The position numbers and the translations under genes are program-made. The notes beneath the pieces are model-generated. The model saw nothing but the letters and a program-made list of their open reading frames with translations, had not been told where the DNA came from and did not search any database. A stretch of DNA of 64,000 nucleotides, taken from contig NZ_JARBTK010000009.1 of NCBI RefSeq assembly GCF_029240215.1, positions 42,993-106,992 on the forward strand, read 5' to 3'. Positions 52,023-58,872 of the stretch are shown here, piece by piece (positions within the stretch are counted from its first letter, which is position 1; each line of letters starts with the position of its first letter). This stretch comes from Chryseobacterium sp. (GTDB lineage Bacteria; Bacteroidota; Bacteroidia; Flavobacteriales; Weeksellaceae).

Positions 52023-52030
52023 CAAATTTA
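52023..52030 (-). promoter_or_regulatory. -7 element for the endonuclease I gene
   Basis: The plus-strand CAAATTTA reads TAAATTTG on the minus strand, 18 bp before the ATG at 52005. Confidence 0.5.
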
Positions 52031-52053
52031 CGAAAAAAATTAACTGGGGTATA

Positions 52054-53259
52054 TTAACTTTTAATAATATAATCTTTACTGATTTTAGAGAAAAACCACG
52101 AAATGGAGATTCCGAAAAGCGATGCGGTTGCAGCCACAATTAGATAGTTTTCGGCAACAATTCTTACGGGAAATGGCACATTTTCCACAGCTTTGAAAAA
52201 TTCGGTGTACTGTTGGAAAAGGCAGAGTACGCTTCCCAGTATCAAACCTGAAATAACGCCTGAAACTACAATCAAAAGTCCTGTATAAAAATAAGTTTTT
52301 CTGAGATGGCTTAATGGAAATCCTAATGAGATCAATGATTTTGCCTGCTCTTTTTTGTCAAGCTGCAAAATAATAATGGCACCTGCGAGATTAAAAGTGG
52401 TAATGAAAATAACCAGTGCAAAAATAAGATAGATAAAAAGCTTTTCTGTGTTGATCATCTTCCAGAATGCGGCATTCTCTTCCTGTTTTGTTTTTATTTC
52501 AACATTTTTTCCAAGAGATTTGAGCAAATCTTTTTTTACCTGATCTGCGTTTTCAGGGTTTTTAAGTTTGATAACGATTTGATAAGCTGAATTTCCGGGA
52601 AGCTGTAATAATTCTTCAGATAATTCAATCGGTGAAATGATAAAATTGTTCAGTTGGTCATTTCCCGGAAAAACACCAGTTACCATGATGTTTTTCTTGT
52701 TATAAATATCTTCTTCCTTATTGATGATACCGGTTCCTGATTTAGGCATGAAAACCGTAGCAAAATCTTGTATGGTATCGACGGGGATAGAAAGTCTGTT
52801 GTCCAGAGAATTTTCCATGATTACCTCGTTGGAATACTGAAAACTGGGATATTTTCCATAAAAAATGGTAGTGTCGATAGGATTTACCTTGGTGTAGGCA
52901 GAATCAACACCTCTTAAATAAGCGATATCACCTTTTCCGTTATAGTTTACATAAACTTTCTCCTCGATAACCCGTGAAAAGTGAAGAATTTCTTTATTGT
53001 TTTTTAAAATCCCTTTGATTTTTTTTAAATCGGAAATAGTTTTTCCGGATGTGCTTTTTAATGTTAAATCTGCATGGAGGTTAGAAATAAGATTCTGATT
53101 AAAAACCTCAAGACCGGAAAAAACAGAGATGATGACAAACATTGCAGCAACAGCAACGGTCATAGCACCAACCGCCAACCACGTAATAAATGTAACGGCT
53201 GTGCTTCCTTTTTTAGATAAAAGGTATCGTGATGCTATATAAAATGCAATGTTTTTCAA
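52054..53259 (-). CDS. LolC/E- or FtsX-like ABC transporter permease
   Basis: The 401-residue inner-membrane protein has the MacB/LolC layout. A first helix (FITWLAVGAMTVAVAAMFVII) leads to a periplasmic domain (about 50-265), then three C-terminal helices with the FtsX domain segment ITTFNLAGAIIILQLDKKEQAKSLISLGFP. LolC/E proteins extract lipoproteins for export to the outer membrane with the ATPase LolD, which is not adjacent here. It starts 5 bp after the rbfA stop and is likely in its operon. Confidence 0.86.
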   Translation of the reverse strand: MKNIAFYIASRYLLSKKGSTAVTFITWLAVGAMTVAVAAMFVIISVFSGLEVFNQNLISNLHADLTLKSTSGKTISDLKKIKGILKNNKEILHFSRVIEEKVYVNYNGKGDIAYLRGVDSAYTKVNPIDTTIFYGKYPSFQYSNEVIMENSLDNRLSIPVDTIQDFATVFMPKSGTGIINKEEDIYNKKNIMVTGVFPGNDQLNNFIISPIELSEELLQLPGNSAYQIVIKLKNPENADQVKKDLLKSLGKNVEIKTKQEENAAFWKMINTEKLFIYLIFALVIFITTFNLAGAIIILQLDKKEQAKSLISLGFPLSHLRKTYFYTGLLIVVSGVISGLILGSVLCLFQQYTEFFKAVENVPFPVRIVAENYLIVAATASLFGISISWFFSKISKDYIIKS

Positions 53260-53264
53260 ATCTT

Positions 53265-53663
53265 CTACAATACAGGATTGTCGCCTTCGCCTCTAAGTTC
53301 TTTTTCAATTTTTTCTACGTCATCAAGAGCCGTATCGAGATAGAAATTCAGATGAGGGATCACTCGTACCTGCTTCGCCATTTTCTGGCCAAGGAAATTT
53401 CTATACTGTGCCTTATTTTCCTCGATTTCTTTCATGATTGAAGCCCTGAATTCCTGTGGAAAAATACTAAGATACACTTTGGCAACCCCTAAATCTGGTG
53501 AAATTTTGACATCAGAAACAGATACTAAAAAACTCTGTTTGCTTTCTGCTGACTGCTTGCGGAAAAGTTCTGCGAAATCTTCCTGTATAATTTGTGCTAC
53601 TTTTCTTTGTCTGTTGCTTTCCATAAGTTCTGCAAATTTACTATTTTTGTTTGAATTGCTCAT
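53265..53663 (-). CDS. rbfA: Ribosome-binding factor A
   Basis: The 132-residue KH-type protein matures the 30S subunit. MESNRQRKVAQIIQEDFAELF near the N-terminus, ISPDLGVAKVYLSIFP in the middle and VRVIPHLNFYLDTALDDVEKIEK (split near residue 105-125) are the family features. It is the first gene of a pair with the LolC-like permease gene, an order found in other Flavobacteriia. Confidence 0.9.
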   Translation of the reverse strand: MSNSNKNSKFAELMESNRQRKVAQIIQEDFAELFRKQSAESKQSFLVSVSDVKISPDLGVAKVYLSIFPQEFRASIMKEIEENKAQYRNFLGQKMAKQVRVIPHLNFYLDTALDDVEKIEKELRGEGDNPVL

Positions 53664-53798
53664 TGAAATTTGGTTTCTGTATCAAAATTGCAATGTGGAC
53701 TTTATTTAAGCATTGATAAATTGTCTTAAGTTGACTTGTAATATCAAAGGAAACTATAATTGTGATGCTATTTTGACTTTTAAATAATAAATCTACAT

Positions 53799-54197
53799 AT
53801 GAAATTAGAGCATATTGGTATTGCTGTAAAAAGTTTGGGAGTTTCTGATCAACTTTTTGAAAAGCTATTAGGTGGAAAATCATATAAAAATGAAACGGTC
53901 GAAAGGGAAGGGGTTACCACATCTTTTTATGGAACAGGCGAAAGCAAAATAGAATTGCTGGAAGCCAAAAATTCTGAAAGCCCGATTGCTAAATTCATAG
54001 AAAAAAAAGGTGAAGGAATTCATCATTTGGCTTTTGGGGTAGAAAATATTCTGCAGGAGGTTGAAAGATTAAAAAAAGAGGGCTTTCAATTTATTTCGGA
54101 AGAACCTAAAGAAGGGGCTGATAACAAATTAGTTGTCTTTCTCCATCCAAAATCTACCAATGGTGTCTTGGTCGAACTTTGTCAAGAAAAACAATAA
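53799..54197 (+). CDS. mce: Methylmalonyl-CoA epimerase
   Basis: The 132-residue single VOC-fold protein has MKLEHIGIAVKSLGVSD with the first metal-binding histidine, ESKIELLEAKNSESPIAKF and KGEGIHHLAFGVENI with further metal ligands, and a C-terminal HPKSTNGVLVELCQ. These match methylmalonyl-CoA epimerase, which interconverts the (R) and (S) epimers in propionyl-CoA metabolism. The mutase is not in the window. It diverges from rbfA. Confidence 0.88.
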   Translation: MKLEHIGIAVKSLGVSDQLFEKLLGGKSYKNETVEREGVTTSFYGTGESKIELLEAKNSESPIAKFIEKKGEGIHHLAFGVENILQEVERLKKEGFQFISEEPKEGADNKLVVFLHPKSTNGVLVELCQEKQ

Positions 54198-54203
54198 AAA
54201 AGT

Positions 54204-54233
54204 TTTGTAGTGAAAGAAATTTTGCTATTTTTG
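54204..54233 (+). promoter_or_regulatory. Promoter of tRNA-Met
   Basis: TTTG at 54204-54207 and TATTTTTG at 54226-54233 are separated by 18 bp. This is the best full match to the Bacteroidota TTTG-N19-TAnnTTTG promoter in the window. It lies 27 bp before the tRNA. Confidence 0.75.
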
Positions 54234-54260
54234 CAATCACAAAATTTAACCAAATTTTGA

Positions 54261-54334
54261 GGTCCTATAGCTCAGTTGGTTAGAGCACCTGACTCATAAT
54301 CAGGTGGTCCCTGGTTCGAGCCCAGGTGGGACCA
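54261..54334 (+). tRNA. tRNA-Met (anticodon CAT), elongator type
   Basis: A complete cloverleaf of 74 nt is visible: acceptor GGTCCTA with TGGGACC, D stem GCTC/GAGC, anticodon stem CCTGA/TCAGG around CTCATAA with anticodon CAT at 54295-54297, and T stem CCTGG/CCAGG with TTCGAGC. The acceptor starts with a normal G-C pair and the anticodon stem lacks the three G-C pairs of the initiator, so it is an elongator Met tRNA, or possibly the Ile tRNA read after CAT modification. CCA is not encoded. A terminator and an att-like repeat follow. Confidence 0.95.
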
Positions 54335-54342
54335 CCCAACTG

Positions 54343-54375
54343 ACAAAGTCGCCAATTTGGCGACTTTGTTGTTTT
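54343..54375 (+). terminator. Terminator of tRNA-Met
   Basis: A perfect 11-bp stem (ACAAAGTCGCC at 54343-54353, GGCGACTTTGT at 54359-54369) with a 5-nt loop leads into TGTTTT. It is also the left end of the flanking direct repeat. Confidence 0.85.
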
Positions 54376-54472
54376 CAACTATTTGATAAACAAATCTATA
54401 CCCGCTTGCAAACGGGTTCGAGAAGTCCAAAATAAAATTATGGGATTTTTGAGGCAATTCTCGAACCGCTTC
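54343..54472. repeat. Left copy of the island-flanking direct repeat
   Basis: Landmarks in order are CCAATTTGG (54352), TTTGATAAACAAA (54382), GGGTTC (54414) and TTCTCGAAC (54458). They recur in the same order and nearly the same spacing at 62963, 62993, 63023 and 63067. This copy also holds a perfect inverted repeat GGTTCGAGAA (54415-54424) / TTCTCGAACC (54458-54467) that is decayed in the right copy. Confidence 0.7.
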
Positions 54473-54610
54473 CCTGAATAAATCCTAATGATTTGTAAAT
54501 CAAATGGTTGTGTATTTGATCCAAACCATCTATCTCTTCCCTATAATTCTTTTAAAACTTTATATTTTCTGATAAACTGATGCTTTTCCTGTTTTACGGA
54601 GAGAAAGTAA

Positions 54611-54639
54611 AAAAAGACAGCCTTTTGAGACTGTCTTTT
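54611..54639 (-). terminator. Terminator of the last immunity-like gene
   Basis: AAAGACAG (54613-54620) pairs with CTGTCTTT (54631-54638) around a 10-nt loop. The flanking A run reads as a T tract on the minus strand, 6 bp beyond the stop of the gene at 54645. Confidence 0.75.
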
Positions 54640-54644
54640 CTAAT

Positions 54645-55058
54645 TTATTTCCAAAATTTTTTGTAATATTCTTTTTCAATTTTAGAACATTCTTCTTCAG
54701 AAACATTAATTTTTTTATTGTTATTTTTTATCACATGTTTTACAAAATCAGAATCTAGCTTAATATGTGGATATTTTTTTATATATTCTATAATATATTG
54801 AGGCCATAACCAAATCCCATCTGTGTAACAAGCATAGTAGGCAATGAAATTATCATCATCATAATTGTCTGTTCCAAATAAAGGATCTTTAGCATCTCCA
54901 ACACAGCCCATTTGTGGGACAGCCAAAATTCCCTTCTGTAAATATTCTAATGTTTCATTCCTCTTATCGTTTATAGAATTGCCATCTAAAATTAAATCAT
55001 GTATACTTTTAGAAGCATTATGATTGTCATGCTCTTTTACAAATCCAAAATATTTCAT
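54645..55058 (-). CDS. Immunity-like protein paired with an orphan toxin tip
   Basis: The 137-residue soluble protein has no recognised family name that I can assign. It is acidic to mixed in charge, with aromatic-rich segments (DDDNFIAYYACYTDGIWLWPQYIIEYI), as many immunity proteins are. It follows the orphan toxin-tip frame at 55086-55292 by 27 bp on the same strand and is closed by its own terminator. Its role as the cognate immunity protein is inferred from position only. Confidence 0.55.
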   Translation of the reverse strand: MKYFGFVKEHDNHNASKSIHDLILDGNSINDKRNETLEYLQKGILAVPQMGCVGDAKDPLFGTDNYDDDNFIAYYACYTDGIWLWPQYIIEYIKKYPHIKLDSDFVKHVIKNNNKKINVSEEECSKIEKEYYKKFWK

Positions 55059-55085
55059 AATTAATCTTTTTTAAAAGTTACAAAT

Positions 55086-55334
55086 TTACCTTTTATCATG
55101 TATGAAATTTCCTAAATCATCAACAGAAATTCTTTCCGTAGGAGCTATTACTTCTACTTCTAATATTTCAGCTGATTTTTTGGCAAACCTATTTGGCTTT
55201 GAACCAGTATGACAGGATATTAAACGTATTGGATCTCCTTTTTCGTAGCCTTGTTTCAAAATCCAATCGGCTAATTCTGCAGAGGTTTTCAATTTATTAT
55301 CCCATACTTCATCTTGTACTTTAAATTAGTTCAT
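55086..55334 (-). pseudogene. Orphan C-terminal toxin tip (CHTG...APT type)
   Basis: The open frame from 55292 gives 68 residues (TTG start), but the same frame continues upstream to about 55334 (FKVQDEVWDNKLKTSAELADWI), where it meets a stop. The conserved-looking core is PIRLISCHTGSKP...FAKKSAEILEVEVIAPTERISV. It recalls C-terminal domains of Rhs/WapA-type toxins with an LxxCxTG ... VxAPT pattern. I recall that resemblance and have not verified it. With no start, delivery region or signal, it is best read as a displaced toxin tip left by module exchange, kept next to its presumed immunity gene. Confidence 0.55.
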
Positions 55335-55391
55335 CATACTTCATTGTTTTAACAGCTTTGCTAACCGCTTATACCGTTTTGAAAGACAATT

Positions 55392-55414
55392 AAAAAGCCA
55401 CTTTAAAGTGGCTT
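55392..55414 (-). terminator. Terminator of the middle immunity-like gene
   Basis: A perfect 20-bp palindrome (AAGCCACTTTAAAGTGGCTT at 55395-55414) with an A run at 55392-55396, reading as a T tract on the minus strand, follows the gene at 55432. Confidence 0.8.
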
Positions 55415-55431
55415 AAAACTATGCTTTAGAG

Positions 55432-55767
55432 TTATTTTTCATAAGGCATTTTTTTTGGAGGTCGATCATCAGTTAAAAGTTTATAATCCTGATTTTCCAT
55501 AAAATTTTTAAAAGACATCAAATAATTATATATCTCTAAATTGGAAAAAGTTAATTCATGAGAAACAGGAGCATCCTCCATTATTCCTTTGAAATCAAAG
55601 TTAGGATTTTCTTTTGCCCATTTCAATGCACTATGTATACTTTTTCTTTGTTCAAGATCATATACATTTTTTAAGTATTCCGAGTCATCAATTTTTAACA
55701 CTATATCACTAATGTTTTTAAAGTTATATAATGCCCAAATTGGGATCATTAAATCTATTTTTTTCAT
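55432..55767 (-). CDS. Immunity-like protein (middle cassette)
   Basis: The 111-residue soluble protein (MKKIDLMIPIWALYNFKNISDIVL...) is mainly helical with no family I can name. It starts 16 bp after the stop of a decayed toxin-gene fragment (55784-55905) and has its own terminator. Position after a toxin remnant makes an immunity role likely. Its cognate toxin tip is gone or reduced to a few residues. Confidence 0.55.
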   Translation of the reverse strand: MKKIDLMIPIWALYNFKNISDIVLKIDDSEYLKNVYDLEQRKSIHSALKWAKENPNFDFKGIMEDAPVSHELTFSNLEIYNYLMSFKNFMENQDYKLLTDDRPPKKMPYEK

Positions 55768-55783
55768 TTTTTTTAATTCATCA

Positions 55784-55905
55784 TTACTTTCCTTTACTCT
55801 TCAAAAACCACTTTATAATTTCTTGAATTATAGCCCCACCTCGTTTAAGGATTTCCATTAGAGAAGTCAACGCTTTCTAAATATCATTAGCCGGCTCTTA
55901 GCTTT
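55784..55905 (-). pseudogene. Decayed fragment of the toxin gene junction region
   Basis: The minus strand reads ANDI, an in-frame TAG, then KALTSLMEILKRGGAIIQE and KWFLKSKGK, stop. The intact toxin at 56516-58777 reads ASDIWRALTSLMEILKRGG and WFLKNKKA in the same place (around 57080-57200). The TAG replaces its Trp. So this is a second copy of the region just before the variable toxin tip, left behind after recombination. Confidence 0.8.
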
Positions 55906-55916
55906 TTTATAAAAAC

Positions 55917-55939
55917 TAAAAAAGCAGTCCGAAGACTGC
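55917..55939 (-). terminator. Terminator of the first toxin-immunity cassette
   Basis: GCAGTC (55924-55929) and GACTGC (55934-55939) flank a CGAA loop. The A run at 55917-55923 reads as a T tract on the minus strand after the gene at 55948. Confidence 0.82.
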
Positions 55940-55947
55940 AATAATTC

Positions 55948-56502
55948 CTAGGTTCCATAGTCAATAAAAGAATCTTTGTCTATAAACATATGAAATGTTG
56001 TAGGAGTAGTTTCTATTTTTAGAATAGGACTATTGTTTACTTCGAAAATGGTTTTTCCATTATTGGTAGATTCTGTAAATGACTTTCCTTGCAAGGCTGT
56101 TTTCACAGTATTTACCAAACCATTTACTGAAATGTCGAATTCTATAAATAAGCTATCAAGATATTCATCATCACCTCCAAAAACATTCTCCACTCCATCT
56201 TTAAAATCAAAAAATAATTTTTTAAAATCTGTACGCACAGGAGAGTCTAAATCTGTCTTTCCGTCATGATTTACCGTTTTTGTCCAAACACCCCATGCAT
56301 TTGCATATTTGTTTTTGAAGATTTTGATTATAGCTTCTACAAACTCATTGTGGCTACATTTTATTAACTTTTCTCCTAAGGCTTCTTCCTTACTAAAATT
56401 ATCCATTCTTTTAGGATCATATGTCTCCTGGTCTAATGCGGTTAATCTATATTTTTTAGGAGTAATGTAAAATAATACTTCATAATCTTTTTCTGTTATC
56501 AT
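55948..56502 (-). CDS. Putative immunity protein of the intact polymorphic toxin
   Basis: The 184-residue soluble protein has no signal peptide. It starts 13 bp after the toxin stop and ends at a terminator, so the pair is one transcription unit. The sequence (MITEKDYEVLFYITPKKYRL..., ending TTPTTFHMFIDKDSF) matches no family I can name. An immunity role is inferred from position directly behind the toxin and from the cassette layout downstream. Confidence 0.6.
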   Translation of the reverse strand: MITEKDYEVLFYITPKKYRLTALDQETYDPKRMDNFSKEEALGEKLIKCSHNEFVEAIIKIFKNKYANAWGVWTKTVNHDGKTDLDSPVRTDFKKLFFDFKDGVENVFGGDDEYLDSLFIEFDISVNGLVNTVKTALQGKSFTESTNNGKTIFEVNNSPILKIETTPTTFHMFIDKDSFIDYGT

Positions 56503-56515
56503 AATTTCTAAATTT

Positions 56516-58777
56516 TTAAGGTTGATACTTTACATATTTTATCTTTCCTGTTTTATTTAATTCTCGAATGTACATATCCGCTTTATACCTTTCTAATGCG
56601 TATTTTTCTACAGGTCCATCTTTTAAAAGCTCTTTAACAGCTATTTCAACTGCCTCTTTAACTTCTTTAATATTTTTGGAAGTTAAATTTCCTATTCTTT
56701 TAAGAGAGAAAACGACTCCATCTGTCATAGCAATAGCACGAAGTTCTTTGATACCATGATCCATAAACATCATAATATCACCTGGGCTTAAACTGCTTCC
56801 CATTGGGTGATTATGGGTAACGATCGCATTTTTTAATTTCTTAAAATATTTGGAAAGATCAACACTCTTTTTAGCCCCATCAGTAATCGCGCCAATTGTT
56901 TCCCCACTTTCTGTTATGATAGCTGCCATTTCTCTTTCCAGCAATGCTTCCATTTCAAGAAAAGCACGTTCATATTGCTTAATAAACTTTGGAGCATCAT
57001 CTAAAGCCATAGCAACAGCTTTAGCTAACCTACTTCTAAAAATCCCGCCTTCATAAAGAGAAAGAGCTTTCTTGTTTTTAAGAAACCAATCTACAATTTC
57101 TTTAGAAATCTTTTCAAATAGTTCTTGTAGTTTCGCTCCTCCTCGTTTAAGGATTTCCATTAAAGAAGTCAGCGCTCTCCAAATATCACTTGCCAGTTCT
57201 TTCGCTTCTCGGGTAACTGCCTGTACTGCTTTGCCTAAAGCTTTTCCTGTTCCTTCTAAAACTTCAGCAATGATTACCCCCATTTTCCCAAATTTCCCAA
57301 TACTTGCCAGCTTAGCAATATTGGCATATGGAATAAAGAAGGTTAATATAAACATTAAACCAAAGCCAGAGATATATGCTACCCGAATCCAATCTACATC
57401 GTCTGCATCTTTCTCACTCAAGTATTTCTTTATGTTAGCATACGCTTTCACCAACTCATCAGAAATATCAATATTGCTTAGTGAAGTAAACAGCTGGCTT
57501 ATTCCATCTACAATTTTGTCAAAGTTATCAAAAATTTCGAACGGTGCTTCTAAAACCATTCCTACAAATTTGAAAATTGAAGAGACAAAATCTACCAGTC
57601 CGTTCCACATGCCTACCCAAAATGCTATGGATTCTTTAATGTTCAGAATATCTATAATAGGATCTGCCTGTTCCTGAAAATTATAAATAGCTTCTATCTG
57701 TTGTGTTATATGCGTATTATAGTTACCAATTACATTCTGCAGTTTACTAATATATATCTCAGCATTATCAGAAATGAAACTTGGTAGCAAATCATTCCAT
57801 TCCAATTGTCGCGGATCGTTGACTATAGCCTTTTTCAGTTCTGCTAGTGGTGCGGTGTCAATTGTGAAAAAACTTGTGATATTCTTTTTTTCAAAAAAGT
57901 AATCATCTGATTGCGTATCCCAAATCGTATCCGATATTTTAAGGTAGTCTATTCCGTCACCTATTTTGTTTAAAATCCACCCTAATGCTTTAGATGGTAA
58001 AAAAAGTGTTTTTATGACATTCAATAAACTCCCGATTATATCTTCAACAGCAAGTTGTTTTCCTTCCAGTTTGCCATTTAAGATTAAAGCTATCCAGTCT
58101 TTATAATCAAGCTTTAGAATTCCTTGCATGTCATGAAAAGGCTTATAATCATTCAGCGTTCTTTGGCTTACTTGCTTAAAAACTTTTTTCACACCTTCAT
58201 CTGCTTTCGCCAAAATGAGCTGACCATTATTATCTCCTGCATTATCTTCAATAAAAAGTATAATTTCGTTTTTACTTGGTTTCAGACATTGGTAAGCTTC
58301 TTTTATCTTATTTTCATCTTTTGTAATAAATATTATAAAGTTAACTTTAGTATCTCCACTTGTTTCCCCTTTTTTACCGTCATCATCTATAAAGTAGTTA
58401 AAAGTCTTCTTTGTGAAATTTTGCTTGAGATACTCTTCATTTACGTTACATCCCGGATCAATTACGATATCAAAATCATCATATTTGTCTTTAAAAGCAT
58501 CAATAAAATATTTATCCTTGATGTCTCCTGATTTTTGATTCGTAAGTTTCATTGCTACCAACGGACTCACATTGCTCATCCCACGAATCGTTTCTCCGAG
58601 CTGCATGACACCTGCATCATTTTTCGTCTTCAGAAAACCCTCAAACCCACCATAACCCATTTGTTGCATCATCGCTGGATTATCCAAAGGAAGATGACTT
58701 TGAAAATCTGCTAAAAGCTCTTGTTTTGTAACATCATCAAAATCTTCTATTTCATTTATATATTCTTCGTAAGTCAT
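56516..58777 (-). CDS. Polymorphic-toxin-like protein with C-terminal JAB-like domain
   Basis: The 753-residue protein has no signal peptide. The N-terminal 430 or so residues are unrecognised. A hydrophobic stretch (VAYISGFGLMFILTFFIPYANIAKL, split around residues 465-490) and an amphipathic helical region with ALTSLMEILKRGG (~535) follow. The C-terminal 110 residues contain AIVTHNHPMGSSLSPGDIMM (~653-672), the HxH...SxxD metal motif of JAB/JAMM-type domains found as toxin tips. The ALTSLMEILKRGG region is duplicated in broken form at 55784-55905, as expected at the exchange point of a modular toxin. It follows the 1243-residue protein by 95 bp. Confidence 0.7.
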   Translation of the reverse strand: MTYEEYINEIEDFDDVTKQELLADFQSHLPLDNPAMMQQMGYGGFEGFLKTKNDAGVMQLGETIRGMSNVSPLVAMKLTNQKSGDIKDKYFIDAFKDKYDDFDIVIDPGCNVNEEYLKQNFTKKTFNYFIDDDGKKGETSGDTKVNFIIFITKDENKIKEAYQCLKPSKNEIILFIEDNAGDNNGQLILAKADEGVKKVFKQVSQRTLNDYKPFHDMQGILKLDYKDWIALILNGKLEGKQLAVEDIIGSLLNVIKTLFLPSKALGWILNKIGDGIDYLKISDTIWDTQSDDYFFEKKNITSFFTIDTAPLAELKKAIVNDPRQLEWNDLLPSFISDNAEIYISKLQNVIGNYNTHITQQIEAIYNFQEQADPIIDILNIKESIAFWVGMWNGLVDFVSSIFKFVGMVLEAPFEIFDNFDKIVDGISQLFTSLSNIDISDELVKAYANIKKYLSEKDADDVDWIRVAYISGFGLMFILTFFIPYANIAKLASIGKFGKMGVIIAEVLEGTGKALGKAVQAVTREAKELASDIWRALTSLMEILKRGGAKLQELFEKISKEIVDWFLKNKKALSLYEGGIFRSRLAKAVAMALDDAPKFIKQYERAFLEMEALLEREMAAIITESGETIGAITDGAKKSVDLSKYFKKLKNAIVTHNHPMGSSLSPGDIMMFMDHGIKELRAIAMTDGVVFSLKRIGNLTSKNIKEVKEAVEIAVKELLKDGPVEKYALERYKADMYIRELNKTGKIKYVKYQP

Positions 58778-58788
58778 AATTTCTTGTT

Positions 58789-58851
58789 TTTAACTTTTGG
58801 CTTATGGCGGCTGGTCATTTTCCAACCGCCACTTGCCTAAAGCCGGTTAAT
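58789..58851. repeat. Long hairpin in the spacer between the two large island genes
   Basis: TGGCGGCTGG (58806-58815) pairs with CCAACCGCCA (58823-58832, one mismatch) around a 7-nt loop, and outer segments GGCTT and AAGCC extend it. The wording resembles the nuoD-nuoC spacer repeat. No T tract follows on the minus strand, so it is not a clear terminator. Confidence 0.5.
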
Positions 58852-58872
58852 AATTATTAATCAACAATACCA

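Noticed and set aside
54272..54457. Minus-strand open frame of 61 residues across tRNA-Met
   Set aside because: It is antisense to the tRNA and its terminator. Its WSHLGSNQGPPDYESGALTN end is the usual artefact of translating a tRNA backwards.
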